Of a stretch of 64,000 bases of DNA, positions 15,971 through 23,921 are shown one piece after another; position 1 is the stretch's first letter; each line of letters opens with the position of its first letter. The DNA lies in the NCBI GenBank assembly GCA_964651535.1, contig CAZYYE010000003.1, positions 186,001-250,000 of the forward strand, written 5' to 3'. This DNA is from Terrimesophilobacter sp964651535 (GTDB lineage Bacteria > Actinomycetota > Actinomycetes > Actinomycetales > Microbacteriaceae). Made by a program: the position numbers and the translations under genes. The notes under the pieces are model-generated. The model saw only the letters and a program-made list of their open reading frames with translations. It searched no databases and had not been told where the DNA came from.

Positions 15971-17260
15971 ATGACGAGCGAGACGCTACCAGCAGGTTTC
16001 GGCCGGGAAACCCAGTCGACGATCTACCGTGACGGCGCGAGCGGTCGCCGGCCCGCAGTCCCAACGGGTGCCCGGGCGCTATGCGACGCGGCGCATGCCG
16101 TCATGTCCCCTGAGGCCTGGGCCTACGTTGCCGGGTCGAGCGGCAGCGAATCCTCCGCGGATGCGAATCGCGCCGCGCTCGACGGATGGCGGATTCTCCC
16201 CCGGGTTCTGCGCAACGTCGCGGTGCGAGACCTCGGGATCGAGCTTTTCGGTCACCGCTACCCCTCCCCCGTCATCGCCGCACCAGTCGGCGCTCTTGGG
16301 CTCGTGCGGCGCGATGCGGACCTTGCCGTCGCGCGTGCGACGGCACAGTTGGGTATTCCTTACGTATTTTCCAATCAGGCCTCCGCCAGCATGGAAGACA
16401 CGGCAGCCGTGATGGGCGACGCGCCGCGGTGGTTTCAGCTGTACTGGAGCAGTTCGGACGATCTCGTTACGAGCCTCCTGCGCCGAGCAGAGGCATCGGG
16501 GGCCCAGGCCATCGTCATCACGCTCGACACGCACACCCTCGGCTGGCGGCCGCGCGACCTGGACCTCGCCTATTTGCCGTTCATCCACGGCATCGGAATC
16601 GCGCAGTACACGAGTGATCCGGTCTTCCGCGAGCTCGTGCGCGAACGCGCAGCCCATCCGGCGGACGGGCCGCGCCCGAGAGTAACGGCGAGTGCGATCC
16701 GGACCCTCCTCGACATGACGCGCAATTATCCGGGACGCTTCGTGCCGAACCTGCGTTCCGGCGAACCCAAAGCGGCCGTCGAGACGTTCCTCGACGTGTT
16801 CTCCCGCCCCTCTCTCACGTGGGACGAGCTGAAGTTCGCAAGGGCGAACACGAGCCTTCCGATCGTTCTCAAGGGAATCCAACACCCGGATGACGCACAA
16901 CGCGCCATCGCGGCGGGAATGGACGGCATCATCGTTTCCAACCATGGCGGGCGGCAGATAGACGGCGCTGTAGGGTCGGCCGACGTGCTCCCGTCGATCG
17001 TGGATGAGGCGAACGGGAAAATCCCCGTACTGTTCGACAGCGGGATCCGCGGCGGCAGCGACATCCTCAAAGCCATGGCGCTCGGAGCAACCGCCGTCCT
17101 CGTTGGACGACCCTATGTGTATGGGCTCGCTCTCGCGGGGCAGCGCGGCGTTTACGAAGTGCTCAGGAATCTCATGGCGGAGTTCGACATCGCCCTCGGA
17201 CTGAGCGGTCACGCCCGCGTCTCAGAACTTTCGAGGGACAGTGTGATCGCGGCCTCCTGA
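15971..17260 (+). CDS. FMN-dependent alpha-hydroxy-acid oxidising enzyme, lactate 2-monooxygenase-like
   Basis: A 429-residue TIM-barrel flavoprotein. The active-site motif SNHGGRQIDG gives the catalytic His325, followed by the FMN-phosphate region DSGIRGGSDILKAMALGA and VGRPYVYGL. The stretch TLDTHTLGWRPRDLDLAYLP is typical of lactate 2-monooxygenase rather than of glycolate oxidase or L-lactate dehydrogenase; that enzyme turns L-lactate into acetate, CO2 and water. ATG 15971 is preferred over the in-frame ATG at 15950 because GGGAGG lies 6 bases before it. No transport or lactate genes flank it. A decayed hydrolase gene follows directly. Confidence 0.87.
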   Translation: MTSETLPAGFGRETQSTIYRDGASGRRPAVPTGARALCDAAHAVMSPEAWAYVAGSSGSESSADANRAALDGWRILPRVLRNVAVRDLGIELFGHRYPSPVIAAPVGALGLVRRDADLAVARATAQLGIPYVFSNQASASMEDTAAVMGDAPRWFQLYWSSSDDLVTSLLRRAEASGAQAIVITLDTHTLGWRPRDLDLAYLPFIHGIGIAQYTSDPVFRELVRERAAHPADGPRPRVTASAIRTLLDMTRNYPGRFVPNLRSGEPKAAVETFLDVFSRPSLTWDELKFARANTSLPIVLKGIQHPDDAQRAIAAGMDGIIVSNHGGRQIDGAVGSADVLPSIVDEANGKIPVLFDSGIRGGSDILKAMALGATAVLVGRPYVYGLALAGQRGVYEVLRNLMAEFDIALGLSGHARVSELSRDSVIAAS

Positions 17261-17275
17261 CGCCGACTCTCTACC

Positions 17276-17711
17276 ACGAAACACTCAACATCCTGGCCCT
17301 TCCATGAGGGAACTCCCGAAGAACTGAGGGCCCACATCCCAGCCGGCCTCGGCGCACTCACGTTCGGTGCCGTCGTCGACCACGTCAAGGCAAAGGTAAA
17401 GGCGCTGACCGCTCCCCCAGTTCTCATCGGGCATTCGGTCGGCGGCCCGGTCGTGCAGAAACTCATCAACGACGGGCTGGGTCCAGCCGGGGTGTCCATC
17501 AGCCCCGCCCCGCCCCGTGGCATTTTCACCAGGCAAGGACACATCGATTTCGACGCTGCGCACTCGCCGTTGTTGATCATCGCCGGCGATTCCGACCACC
17601 TCGTGCCGCGATCACTCATCGAGAAGAACGTCAGGAAATACCGGGGCGAGGGCGCTGCCGACTTGGCTTTTCGACTGGGCGCACGAGCGCACCGCGAGCC
17701 TCAGCGATTAG
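17276..17711 (+). pseudogene. Degenerate alpha/beta-hydrolase
   Basis: The roughly 440 bases between the flavoenzyme and trpD hold remnants of an alpha/beta hydrolase but no intact gene. In one frame, without a start codon and in phase with the preceding stop, one reads PPVLIGHSVGGPVVQKL (nucleophile elbow GHSVGG at about 17429-17446), GVSISPAPPRGIF, then HSPLLIIAGDSDHLVPRS (acid region). The family normally has about 80 residues between these two parts; they are missing here. The frame then has to shift by one to reach FDWAHERTASLSD and a stop at 17709-17711, and the catalytic His segment before it is gone too. The upstream third of the gene is also absent. The end overlaps the trpD stop by 11 bases. 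Confidence 0.75.
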
Positions 17712-18753
17712 TCGCGGCAACCCATTCAGCGAGCTTGCGTTCGGCAGCACCGGAATCGATGGCCTCGGCGGCGACCGCGATCTTCGCCCTGAACCTGCTC
17801 ACAATCGACTTCTGCACCTCGGCAGGATCCTTCGCGAGGTCGAACGCGACAAGCCCGGCAGCGGCGTTCAGCAGGACAATGTCCCGAATCGGACCCGTGT
17901 CGCCCGCAAACACCCGACGGGCGATCTCTGCGTTGTGATCCGGGTCACCGCCTACCAGGTCGGCGAGGGTTGCCAGCGGAATTCCCAGTTCCTGCGGATT
18001 CAGGTCGTGTTCGGTCACCGCGCCGCGACTGACCTCCCAAATGTGGCTGTGCCCTGTCGTCGTGAGTTCGTCGAGCCCGTCATCGCCGCGGAATACGAGA
18101 GCTGTCGCGCCTCTCGTCTGGAACACCCCGACGAACAGAGGGACCTTGGAGAGGTCCGCAACGCCGACCGCATTGGCTTCGCAGCGCGCCGGGTTGCAGA
18201 GCGGTCCGAGAAAATTGAACACAGTGGGAATGGCGATCTCCCGCCGCACCTCGCCGGCGTGCCTGAAGCCCGGATGGAAGTGGGCGGCATACGCAAACGT
18301 GATGCCGGTTTGCGCGAACACGCCGGCGACCTGCTCCTCTTCCAGGTCCAGACGCACCCCGAGCGCCGACAGCACATCGGACGACCCCGAGGCGGAACTC
18401 GCCGCTTTATTGCCGTGTTTGATGACGGGCGCCCCGGATGCCGCGGCGATCACGGATGCCATCGTCGAGATGTTGACGGTTCCGAAGCGGTCGCCTCCCG
18501 TGCCGACGATGTCGATCGCCATGGGGTCGAGCTGGAGCGGACGCGCGTTTTCGAGTATCGCGTCGCGGAAACCGACGATCTCGTCCACCGTCTCGCCCTT
18601 GGCGCGCAGTGCGATCAGGAATGCGGCAAGCTGCGCAGGGGTTGCCTTGCCCGCCATGATTTCGCGCATTGACCACGCCGCTTCGCTGATCGACAAATTC
18701 CTGCGTTCGAGCAAAGTTGTGAGCAGTTCGGGCCAGGTCGGGGCGGTAGACAC
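17701..18753 (-). CDS. trpD: Anthranilate phosphoribosyltransferase
   Basis: A 350-residue enzyme of tryptophan synthesis that joins anthranilate and PRPP. Seen: the PRPP-binding IVGTGGDRFGTVNIST, the conserved IKHGNKAASSASGSSDVL and the anthranilate-side PTVFNFLGPLCNPA. GTG 18753 is chosen because the protein then has normal family length and starts seven bases after a TAGGAT -10 box; the frame is open for 34 more codons but would run into the ctaE promoter region. It stands alone, away from other trp genes, and is divergent from ctaE, the same order as M. tuberculosis trpD-ctaE-qcrCAB. Confidence 0.94.
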   Translation of the reverse strand: MSTAPTWPELLTTLLERRNLSISEAAWSMREIMAGKATPAQLAAFLIALRAKGETVDEIVGFRDAILENARPLQLDPMAIDIVGTGGDRFGTVNISTMASVIAAASGAPVIKHGNKAASSASGSSDVLSALGVRLDLEEEQVAGVFAQTGITFAYAAHFHPGFRHAGEVRREIAIPTVFNFLGPLCNPARCEANAVGVADLSKVPLFVGVFQTRGATALVFRGDDGLDELTTTGHSHIWEVSRGAVTEHDLNPQELGIPLATLADLVGGDPDHNAEIARRVFAGDTGPIRDIVLLNAAAGLVAFDLAKDPAEVQKSIVSRFRAKIAVAAEAIDSGAAERKLAEWVAATNR

Positions 18754-18760
18754 AGGAGCG

Positions 18761-18766
18761 ATCCTA
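18761..18766 (-). promoter_or_regulatory. -10 box of a probably leaderless trpD
   Basis: On the minus strand TAGGAT (18766-18761) lies seven bases before the GTG at 18753. It matches TANNNT, and no ribosome site is present. Confidence 0.55.
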
Positions 18767-18817
18767 GCTTTCCTTGCACCAAGCCGCCGAAATGGCGAAG
18801 TCGCTCGCGATTTCGGC

Positions 18818-18823
18818 CATAAT
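18818..18823 (+). promoter_or_regulatory. -10 box of a probably leaderless ctaE
   Basis: CATAAT, one base from TATAAT, is seven bases before the GTG at 18831. It is probably the promoter for the ctaE-qcrCAB operon. An ATG at 18822 overlaps it and is not in a plausible start context. Confidence 0.5.
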
Positions 18824-18830
18824 GGGAAGC

Positions 18831-19460
18831 GTGACCAGCACCTCTCTCTCCCCAAACGTAGGCGCCCCCGTCGTCAACCGCCCCAACGTCGTGGCTGTGG
18901 GCACAATCGTGTGGCTGGGCAGCGAGGTCATGTTCTTCGCTGGTCTCTTCGCGATTTACTTCACTCTGCGCTCCACCTCCGGCGGACTGTGGGCATTTGA
19001 AACCGCCAAGCTCGATGTTTTTTACGCGGCCGCGAACACGACGATCCTCGTGCTCTCGTCCTTCACGTGCCAGTTCGGCGTGTTCGCCGCCGAGCGGCTT
19101 CAGCCTCGAGCGACGGGATGGAAGCCCACGCAATGGGGAATGATCGAGTGGTTCTTCCTCACCTACGCCATGGGCTCCGTGTTCGTCATCGGCCAGATTT
19201 TCGAGTATGCGAACCTCGTCGCCGAGCACATCAGCATCGGCTCCAACTCGTATGGTTCTGCCTTCTACATCACGACCGGTTTTCACGGCCTCCACGTGAT
19301 CGGAGGGCTCATCGCCTTCCTGCTGGTGATCGGGCGCGCATACAGCGTCACGAACTTCACCCACAAGGAAGCCACGAGCGCCATTGTCGTCTCCTACTAC
19401 TGGCACTTCGTCGATGTGGTCTGGATCGGGCTGTTCCTGGTCATCTACGTACTCAAATAG
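18831..19460 (+). CDS. ctaE: Cytochrome c oxidase subunit III
   Basis: A 209-residue membrane protein with five predicted helices, matching the short actinobacterial CtaE. Signature pieces: GSEVMFFAGLFAIYF in helix 1, the conserved FHGLHVIGGL, and SYYWHFVDVVW in the last helix. It is the third core subunit of the aa3 oxidase, whose other subunits are encoded at 23497-26584. GTG 18831 gives an N terminus typical of the family and follows a -10 box directly. First gene of ctaE-qcrC-qcrA-qcrB. Confidence 0.95.
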   Translation: MTSTSLSPNVGAPVVNRPNVVAVGTIVWLGSEVMFFAGLFAIYFTLRSTSGGLWAFETAKLDVFYAAANTTILVLSSFTCQFGVFAAERLQPRATGWKPTQWGMIEWFFLTYAMGSVFVIGQIFEYANLVAEHISIGSNSYGSAFYITTGFHGLHVIGGLIAFLLVIGRAYSVTNFTHKEATSAIVVSYYWHFVDVVWIGLFLVIYVLK

Positions 19461-19475
19461 GAACCCGGAAAGAGA

Positions 19476-20282
19476 ATGCGCACACTCCGTTCGACTGACG
19501 AACGCGGCCGGCAGGCAGGACGCCGCCACCCGCTCGCGACCATCGCCCTCATCACGATCGGCCTGCTCTCCACGGGCGGCGCCTACGCCCTGCTCACGAC
19601 AACGGCAACCGCCCAGACGCCAGCGGAGAGCCAGGCGATGATCAGCGAAGGACAGAAGCTGTTCGCCGCCAACTGCGCGACGTGCCACGGGATGAGCGCG
19701 GCAGGCACGGAAGACGGGCCGAGCCTGTATGGGGTCGGCGCCGCATCCGTCGACTTCCAAATGGGAACGGGGCGCATGCCGCTCGCGTTCCAGGGCCCGC
19801 AGGGTGCGCAGAAGCCGCCACAATTCACGCAGGAGCAGATCGACGCGGTAGCGGCATACATCGACAGCCTCGCGCCGGGCCCCGATGTGCCGGACGAGAA
19901 GTGGCTTGCGGGCGACGGCGACATCGCGACCGGCGGCGAATTGTTCCGCATCAATTGCGCCATGTGCCACAACGTGGCCGGTGCCGGCGGTGCGCTCACG
20001 GAAGGCAAGTTCGCGCCGGCGCTCCACGGCGTCGAAGCCAGATACGTCTACGAGGCCATGGTGACGGGGCCGCAGAACATGCCCGTGTTCAGCGACACCA
20101 ACCTCACGCCGCAGGACAAGGCCGACATCATCAGCTTTCTTAAGTTCCAGGACGATAATGCATCCCCCGGCGGTGTCGACCTCGGGAGCCTCGGCCCCGT
20201 ATCCGAAGGACTCTTCATCTGGATCTTCGGCCTCGGCGCAATCGTCGGCGTGACGATCTGGATCACCGCACGCCCCAACTGA
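19476..20282 (+). CDS. qcrC: Di-heme cytochrome c subunit of the bcc complex
   Basis: A 268-residue protein with a membrane helix near the N terminus (about 22-42), two cytochrome c domains, and a C-terminal membrane anchor (about 245-264). Both heme c sites are present: CATCH at 67-71 and CAMCH at 161-165; candidate Met ligands lie in GRMPLAF and NMPVFSD. Two covalent hemes on one subunit let the bcc complex pass electrons straight to the aa3 oxidase, without a soluble cytochrome c. GGAAAGAG precedes the ATG by a few bases. It follows ctaE by 15 bases. Confidence 0.95.
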   Translation: MRTLRSTDERGRQAGRRHPLATIALITIGLLSTGGAYALLTTTATAQTPAESQAMISEGQKLFAANCATCHGMSAAGTEDGPSLYGVGAASVDFQMGTGRMPLAFQGPQGAQKPPQFTQEQIDAVAAYIDSLAPGPDVPDEKWLAGDGDIATGGELFRINCAMCHNVAGAGGALTEGKFAPALHGVEARYVYEAMVTGPQNMPVFSDTNLTPQDKADIISFLKFQDDNASPGGVDLGSLGPVSEGLFIWIFGLGAIVGVTIWITARPN

Positions 20283-20319
20283 CAACGCTCGACAACCGCT
20301 GAAACTCGAAGGGAACGTC

Positions 20320-21390
20320 ATGGCTCAGCACGACGGTGAACACCTCACCGCTGCCGGCTCCGAACTCGACACCGTCACGCAACGTGACGTGTCCGCCGGG
20401 ACTGCCGTCGCTGTTCCCCCCGGTGCCTTCGAGAATCCGGGACTGCAGCATTTCGAACCGCGCGCCACGGATCTCGACCCCAAGAAGGAGCGGACCGCCG
20501 AGCGCAGGGTCGGCGGATTGTTCCTGTTTTCGATCGCCGCAAGCATTTTCGCCGTCGTCGCCTACATCATTTTTCCGATCGTCCCAGGCAACCTGTCCTC
20601 CGTCCGCCTGAACAACCTCTTCCTCGGGGTCGGCATCTCCCTCGCCCTCATCTCGATCGGCCTCGGCTCCATCTACTGGGCGAAGAATCTCATGAAGGAT
20701 GGCGAGTGGGAAGAACACCGACACCCCACGCGCGGCAAGGAAGAAACCCGGGCGGCGGCCGTGGAGGTGTTCCGCCTCGGAAACGAAGAATCCGGATTCG
20801 GGCGGCGCACTCTTATCCGCAACAGCCTCATCGGAGCGCTCGTGGTCTCTCCGCTTCCTGCGGTTGTCATGTTCCGGGACCTCGCGCCGGCCGCGGACCC
20901 CGTGGCACTGCTCAAGTCCACCGTGTGGGACAAGAATGTCCGACTCATGAGGGACCCGTCGAACACCCCCATCAAAGCGTCCGACGTCACGCTCGGGTCC
21001 GTTTTCCACGTCATTCCGGAGACGCTCGCTGACTCCGAGCACTTCATCGAGGACAAGGCGAAAGCTGCCGTGCTGCTCATGCGGCTCAAGCCGGAGGATC
21101 TCACCGTCTCCCCCGAACGCGCCGACTGGAACTACGAGGGCATCGTCGCCTACTCGAAGATCTGCACGCACGTCGGATGCCCCGTCGCGCTTGCCGAACA
21201 GCACACCCACCACTTGCTGTGCCCGTGCCACCAGTCTCAGTTCGACATCAGCCACGAGGCGAAAGTCATTTTCGGGCCCGCCAAGCGCCCTCTCCCCCAA
21301 CTGCCCATCACCGTGGATTCGCAGGGCTACCTCATAGCGCGCAGCGACTTCCACGAACCTGTCGGCCCGAGCTTCTGGGAGCGTTCATGA
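20320..21390 (+). CDS. qcrA: Rieske iron-sulfur subunit of the bcc complex
   Basis: A 356-residue protein with three membrane helices (about 65-87, 98-118 and 168-187), the actinobacterial form. The 2Fe-2S ligands are in CTHVGC (282-287) and CPCHQSQF (301-308). Just before the third helix lies GRRTLIRNS with Arg162-Arg163, a twin-arginine motif; in Streptomyces and relatives the Rieske protein needs Tat for this last segment. It takes electrons from menaquinol and passes them to the QcrC hemes. The TGA overlaps the ATG of qcrB (ATGA). Confidence 0.95.
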   Translation: MAQHDGEHLTAAGSELDTVTQRDVSAGTAVAVPPGAFENPGLQHFEPRATDLDPKKERTAERRVGGLFLFSIAASIFAVVAYIIFPIVPGNLSSVRLNNLFLGVGISLALISIGLGSIYWAKNLMKDGEWEEHRHPTRGKEETRAAAVEVFRLGNEESGFGRRTLIRNSLIGALVVSPLPAVVMFRDLAPAADPVALLKSTVWDKNVRLMRDPSNTPIKASDVTLGSVFHVIPETLADSEHFIEDKAKAAVLLMRLKPEDLTVSPERADWNYEGIVAYSKICTHVGCPVALAEQHTHHLLCPCHQSQFDISHEAKVIFGPAKRPLPQLPITVDSQGYLIARSDFHEPVGPSFWERS

Positions 21391-23009
21391 CCACCGCGCA
21401 AGAAACGTCAACGTCGAAAGCGGTCGCGCCGACGCGGGGTTCCCGATTCACGGCGGCCGCCGCGAACTATCTCGACGAGCGCACGAGCATTTCCGGCATC
21501 ACGAAGGAACTCGGGCGCAAGATCTTCCCCGACCACTGGTCGTTCATGCTCGGCGAAGTCGCGCTGTACAGCTTCATCGCGATCCTGCTCTCCGGCACGT
21601 TCCTCACCTTCTTCTTCGAGCCGACGATGACGCAGGTCGAGTACGACGGTTCTTACGTTCCTTTGCAGGGCATCCAGATGTCCGCCGCGTACGCGTCGAC
21701 GCTCGACATCACGTTCGACATCCGAGGCGGACTGCTCATGCGGCAAGTCCATCACTGGGGCGCCTTGCTGTTCGTCGCGGCCATCGGGCTCCACATGCTG
21801 CGCGTGTTCTTCAACGGGTCGTTCCGCAAGCCGCGCGAGCTCAACTGGGTGATCGGCTTCGTTCTCTTCGTCCTCGCGATGGGCGAAGGATTCACCGGGT
21901 ACTCGCTCCCCGACGACCTGCTCTCGGGCAATGGACTTCGCATCATCGATGGAATGGTCAAGGGAGTCCCCCTCATCGGAACCTGGATCTCCTACCTCCT
22001 GTTCGGAGGGGAATTCCCGGGCGAGGTCATCATTCCCCGCCTGTACGCGCTCCATATCCTTCTCCTGCCCGCCATCCTTGTGGCTGCGCTCGGCCTCCAT
22101 TTGCTGCTCATGGTCATCAACAAGCACACGCAGTACGCTGGCCCGGGACGCACGAACGACAATGTCGTGGGCGTTCCCATCATGCCGAACTTCGCGGCGA
22201 AGGCCGGCGGATTCTTCTTCGTCGTGTTCGGCGTCATCGTCCTCATCTCCTCGTTCTTCACGATCAACCCGATCTGGAACTACGGCCCGTACGACCCATC
22301 ACCGATCTCCGCGGGCACCCAGCCCGACTGGTACATCGGATTTGCCGACGGTGCGCTCAGGCTCATACCGCCGGGCCTGGAGTTTGTGCTGTTCGGGCAC
22401 ACCTGGACGTTCTCGCTCCTCATCCCCATGGTCGTTTTGGGAGTGTTCCTCGTCGCAGTGGCGCTGTACCCGTTCCTCGAAGCCTGGATCACGGGCGACA
22501 AGCGGGAACACCACATCACGGAGCGTCCGCGCAATGCGCCAACGCGTACCGCCATCGGGGCCGCCGGAGTGACGTTCTACGCGGTTCTGTGGGCCGCTGC
22601 GGCATCCGACGTCATCGCCACGCACTTCCACCTCACCATCGAGGCGGTCACCCACTCCCTGCAGGCCTTGGTCATCCTCGGTCCGATCGTCGCCTATTTC
22701 GTCGCTAAGCGCAGTTGCCTTGCGTTGCAGAAGAAGGACCGCGAGATCGCCTTGCACGGATACGAGTCAGGGCGCATCGTGCGGTTGCCCGGCGGCCGGT
22801 ACCACGAAGTTCACAAGGAATTGGACGACTACGAACGCTGGCGCCTCGTCGACTACCTCGACTACAAGCCGCTCATGGTCCGACCGGATTCCCGCGGACG
22901 AATCTCGCCCATGCAGCGGGTGCGTGCGGTGTTCTCGCGCTGGTTCTTCGAGGATCGGATCTCGCCGGCCACCCGCGCGGAGCTGGAATCGGGCGACGAC
23001 CACCACTGA
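21387..23009 (+). CDS. qcrB: Cytochrome b subunit of the bcc complex
   Basis: A 540-residue cytochrome b. The heme-ligand histidines are in RQVHHWGALLF (helix II) and ALHILLLPAI (helix IV region), and the quinol-site motif reads PDWYIGF, the actinobacterial counterpart of PEWY. A charged cytoplasmic C-terminal tail of about 90 residues follows the last helix, as in mycobacterial QcrB. The real start is the ATG at 21387, which overlaps the qcrA stop; the frame is open further upstream only as a shadow of qcrA. It oxidises menaquinol and moves protons. Confidence 0.95.
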   Translation: MTTAQETSTSKAVAPTRGSRFTAAAANYLDERTSISGITKELGRKIFPDHWSFMLGEVALYSFIAILLSGTFLTFFFEPTMTQVEYDGSYVPLQGIQMSAAYASTLDITFDIRGGLLMRQVHHWGALLFVAAIGLHMLRVFFNGSFRKPRELNWVIGFVLFVLAMGEGFTGYSLPDDLLSGNGLRIIDGMVKGVPLIGTWISYLLFGGEFPGEVIIPRLYALHILLLPAILVAALGLHLLLMVINKHTQYAGPGRTNDNVVGVPIMPNFAAKAGGFFFVVFGVIVLISSFFTINPIWNYGPYDPSPISAGTQPDWYIGFADGALRLIPPGLEFVLFGHTWTFSLLIPMVVLGVFLVAVALYPFLEAWITGDKREHHITERPRNAPTRTAIGAAGVTFYAVLWAAAASDVIATHFHLTIEAVTHSLQALVILGPIVAYFVAKRSCLALQKKDREIALHGYESGRIVRLPGGRYHEVHKELDDYERWRLVDYLDYKPLMVRPDSRGRISPMQRVRAVFSRWFFEDRISPATRAELESGDDHH

Positions 23010-23048
23010 GCAACGCGCGCGAACGCACGGAGGAGCGGGGCGAGCGAG

Positions 23049-23507
23049 CTACTCGTCGAACCGCTTCTTCAGAAAGTCTGCAGTGGATCGGTAGTCGAGC
23101 CTCTCGTAAAATGAGGCGCTCTTGAGCGTCGCTACCGTGAGTTGCTGAACGCCGCGGCTTCGGCATTCCGCCTCGATCGAGGACACCAGCTGGCTTCCCA
23201 CGCCGCGCCCTCTCGATCGCTCGTCCACGACGAGCTCCTGGAGCTGGGCAGCGTCGCCATTCGTATAAAACAATCGGGCGATGGTGGCCAGCGCGTAACC
23301 CACGACGGCGTCGCCGTCGTCGGCGACGAACAAGAGATGGTCGTCTTCGTGTCTCACTGCTTCCGCGAACGCCGCATCGAACACGTCGCGATTGGGCGTG
23401 TACTGCTCCCCCAATTGGGCGAGCAGCCCGAAAACCGTCGGCCCGTCGGCGATCGTCGCCCTGCGCACGGTGGTCGCGCGCGCTGTTCCCGATCGATTAG
23501 CGTCCAA
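23049..23507 (-). CDS. GNAT-family N-acetyltransferase
   Basis: A 152-residue acetyltransferase. The acetyl-CoA-binding motif A is ELVVDERSRGRGVGSQLV (RxxGxG/A), followed by the YERLDYRS segment of motif B. Substrate unknown. The longest frame begins with TTG at 23507, overlapping the end of ctaF by 11 bases; a GTG at 23468, just before RRATIADG, is an equally good start, since neither has a strong ribosome site. It is the last gene of the ctaC-ctaD-ctaF run and converges on qcrB. Confidence 0.85.
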   Translation of the reverse strand: MDANRSGTARATTVRRATIADGPTVFGLLAQLGEQYTPNRDVFDAAFAEAVRHEDDHLLFVADDGDAVVGYALATIARLFYTNGDAAQLQELVVDERSRGRGVGSQLVSSIEAECRSRGVQQLTVATLKSASFYERLDYRSTADFLKKRFDE

Positions 23508-23919
23508 AATATCCGCGGTAATACTCGTACGTCCACCCGACGACGCTCAGGAACGCGAACACAGCGCCGATGTACGCAATCCAGGCACCGATGGCGAGCC
23601 CCAGGAACACGAGAGCCACGCCCGTGCCGACCATGAGCGGCCACCAGCTCCACGGGCTGTAAAAGCCGACTTCGGGGTCCCCATCGTCAATGCCGGAGGT
23701 GGGAATGTCCTCGGGCAGCTCTCCGCCCTGCGCGTGGTGGGCGCGGCCGAGATAGAACGCGATCAGGGCGAACAACGCACCGCACAGTGCGAGCGCGACC
23801 GTCCCCACCCACTCGACGTAACCGTGGTGGAAGTCGACGAGGCTCCAGATCGTGTACATGATCGACACCGCGAAAAAGAAGACCGCGAGGATCCAGAACA
23901 TGTGGGTGTTAGTCTTCAC
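23497..23919 (-). CDS. ctaF: Cytochrome c oxidase subunit IV (actinobacterial type)
   Basis: A 140-residue protein with four predicted membrane helices in two pairs (about 5-25, 37-57, 93-112 and 115-133) linked by a charged loop. FYSPWSWWPLMVG and the C-terminal YEYYRGYF are typical of the actinobacteria-specific fourth subunit of the aa3 oxidase. Its GTG lies two bases from the end of ctaD, so it is co-translated with it. Confidence 0.93.
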   Translation of the reverse strand: MKTNTHMFWILAVFFFAVSIMYTIWSLVDFHHGYVEWVGTVALALCGALFALIAFYLGRAHHAQGGELPEDIPTSGIDDGDPEVGFYSPWSWWPLMVGTGVALVFLGLAIGAWIAYIGAVFAFLSVVGWTYEYYRGYFGR

Positions 23920-23921
23920 AG

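Noticed and set aside
9726..17260. Genomic island or prophage in the accessory part
   Set aside because: No integrase, transposase, tRNA target or flanking repeats are visible, and base composition looks like the neighbours, so I do not claim a mobile element.
17453..17938. Open frame of about 161 codons reading through the hydrolase remnant into trpD antisense
   Set aside because: Only the first part resembles a hydrolase; the rest is antisense to trpD. It is explained better as a pseudogene followed by read-through.
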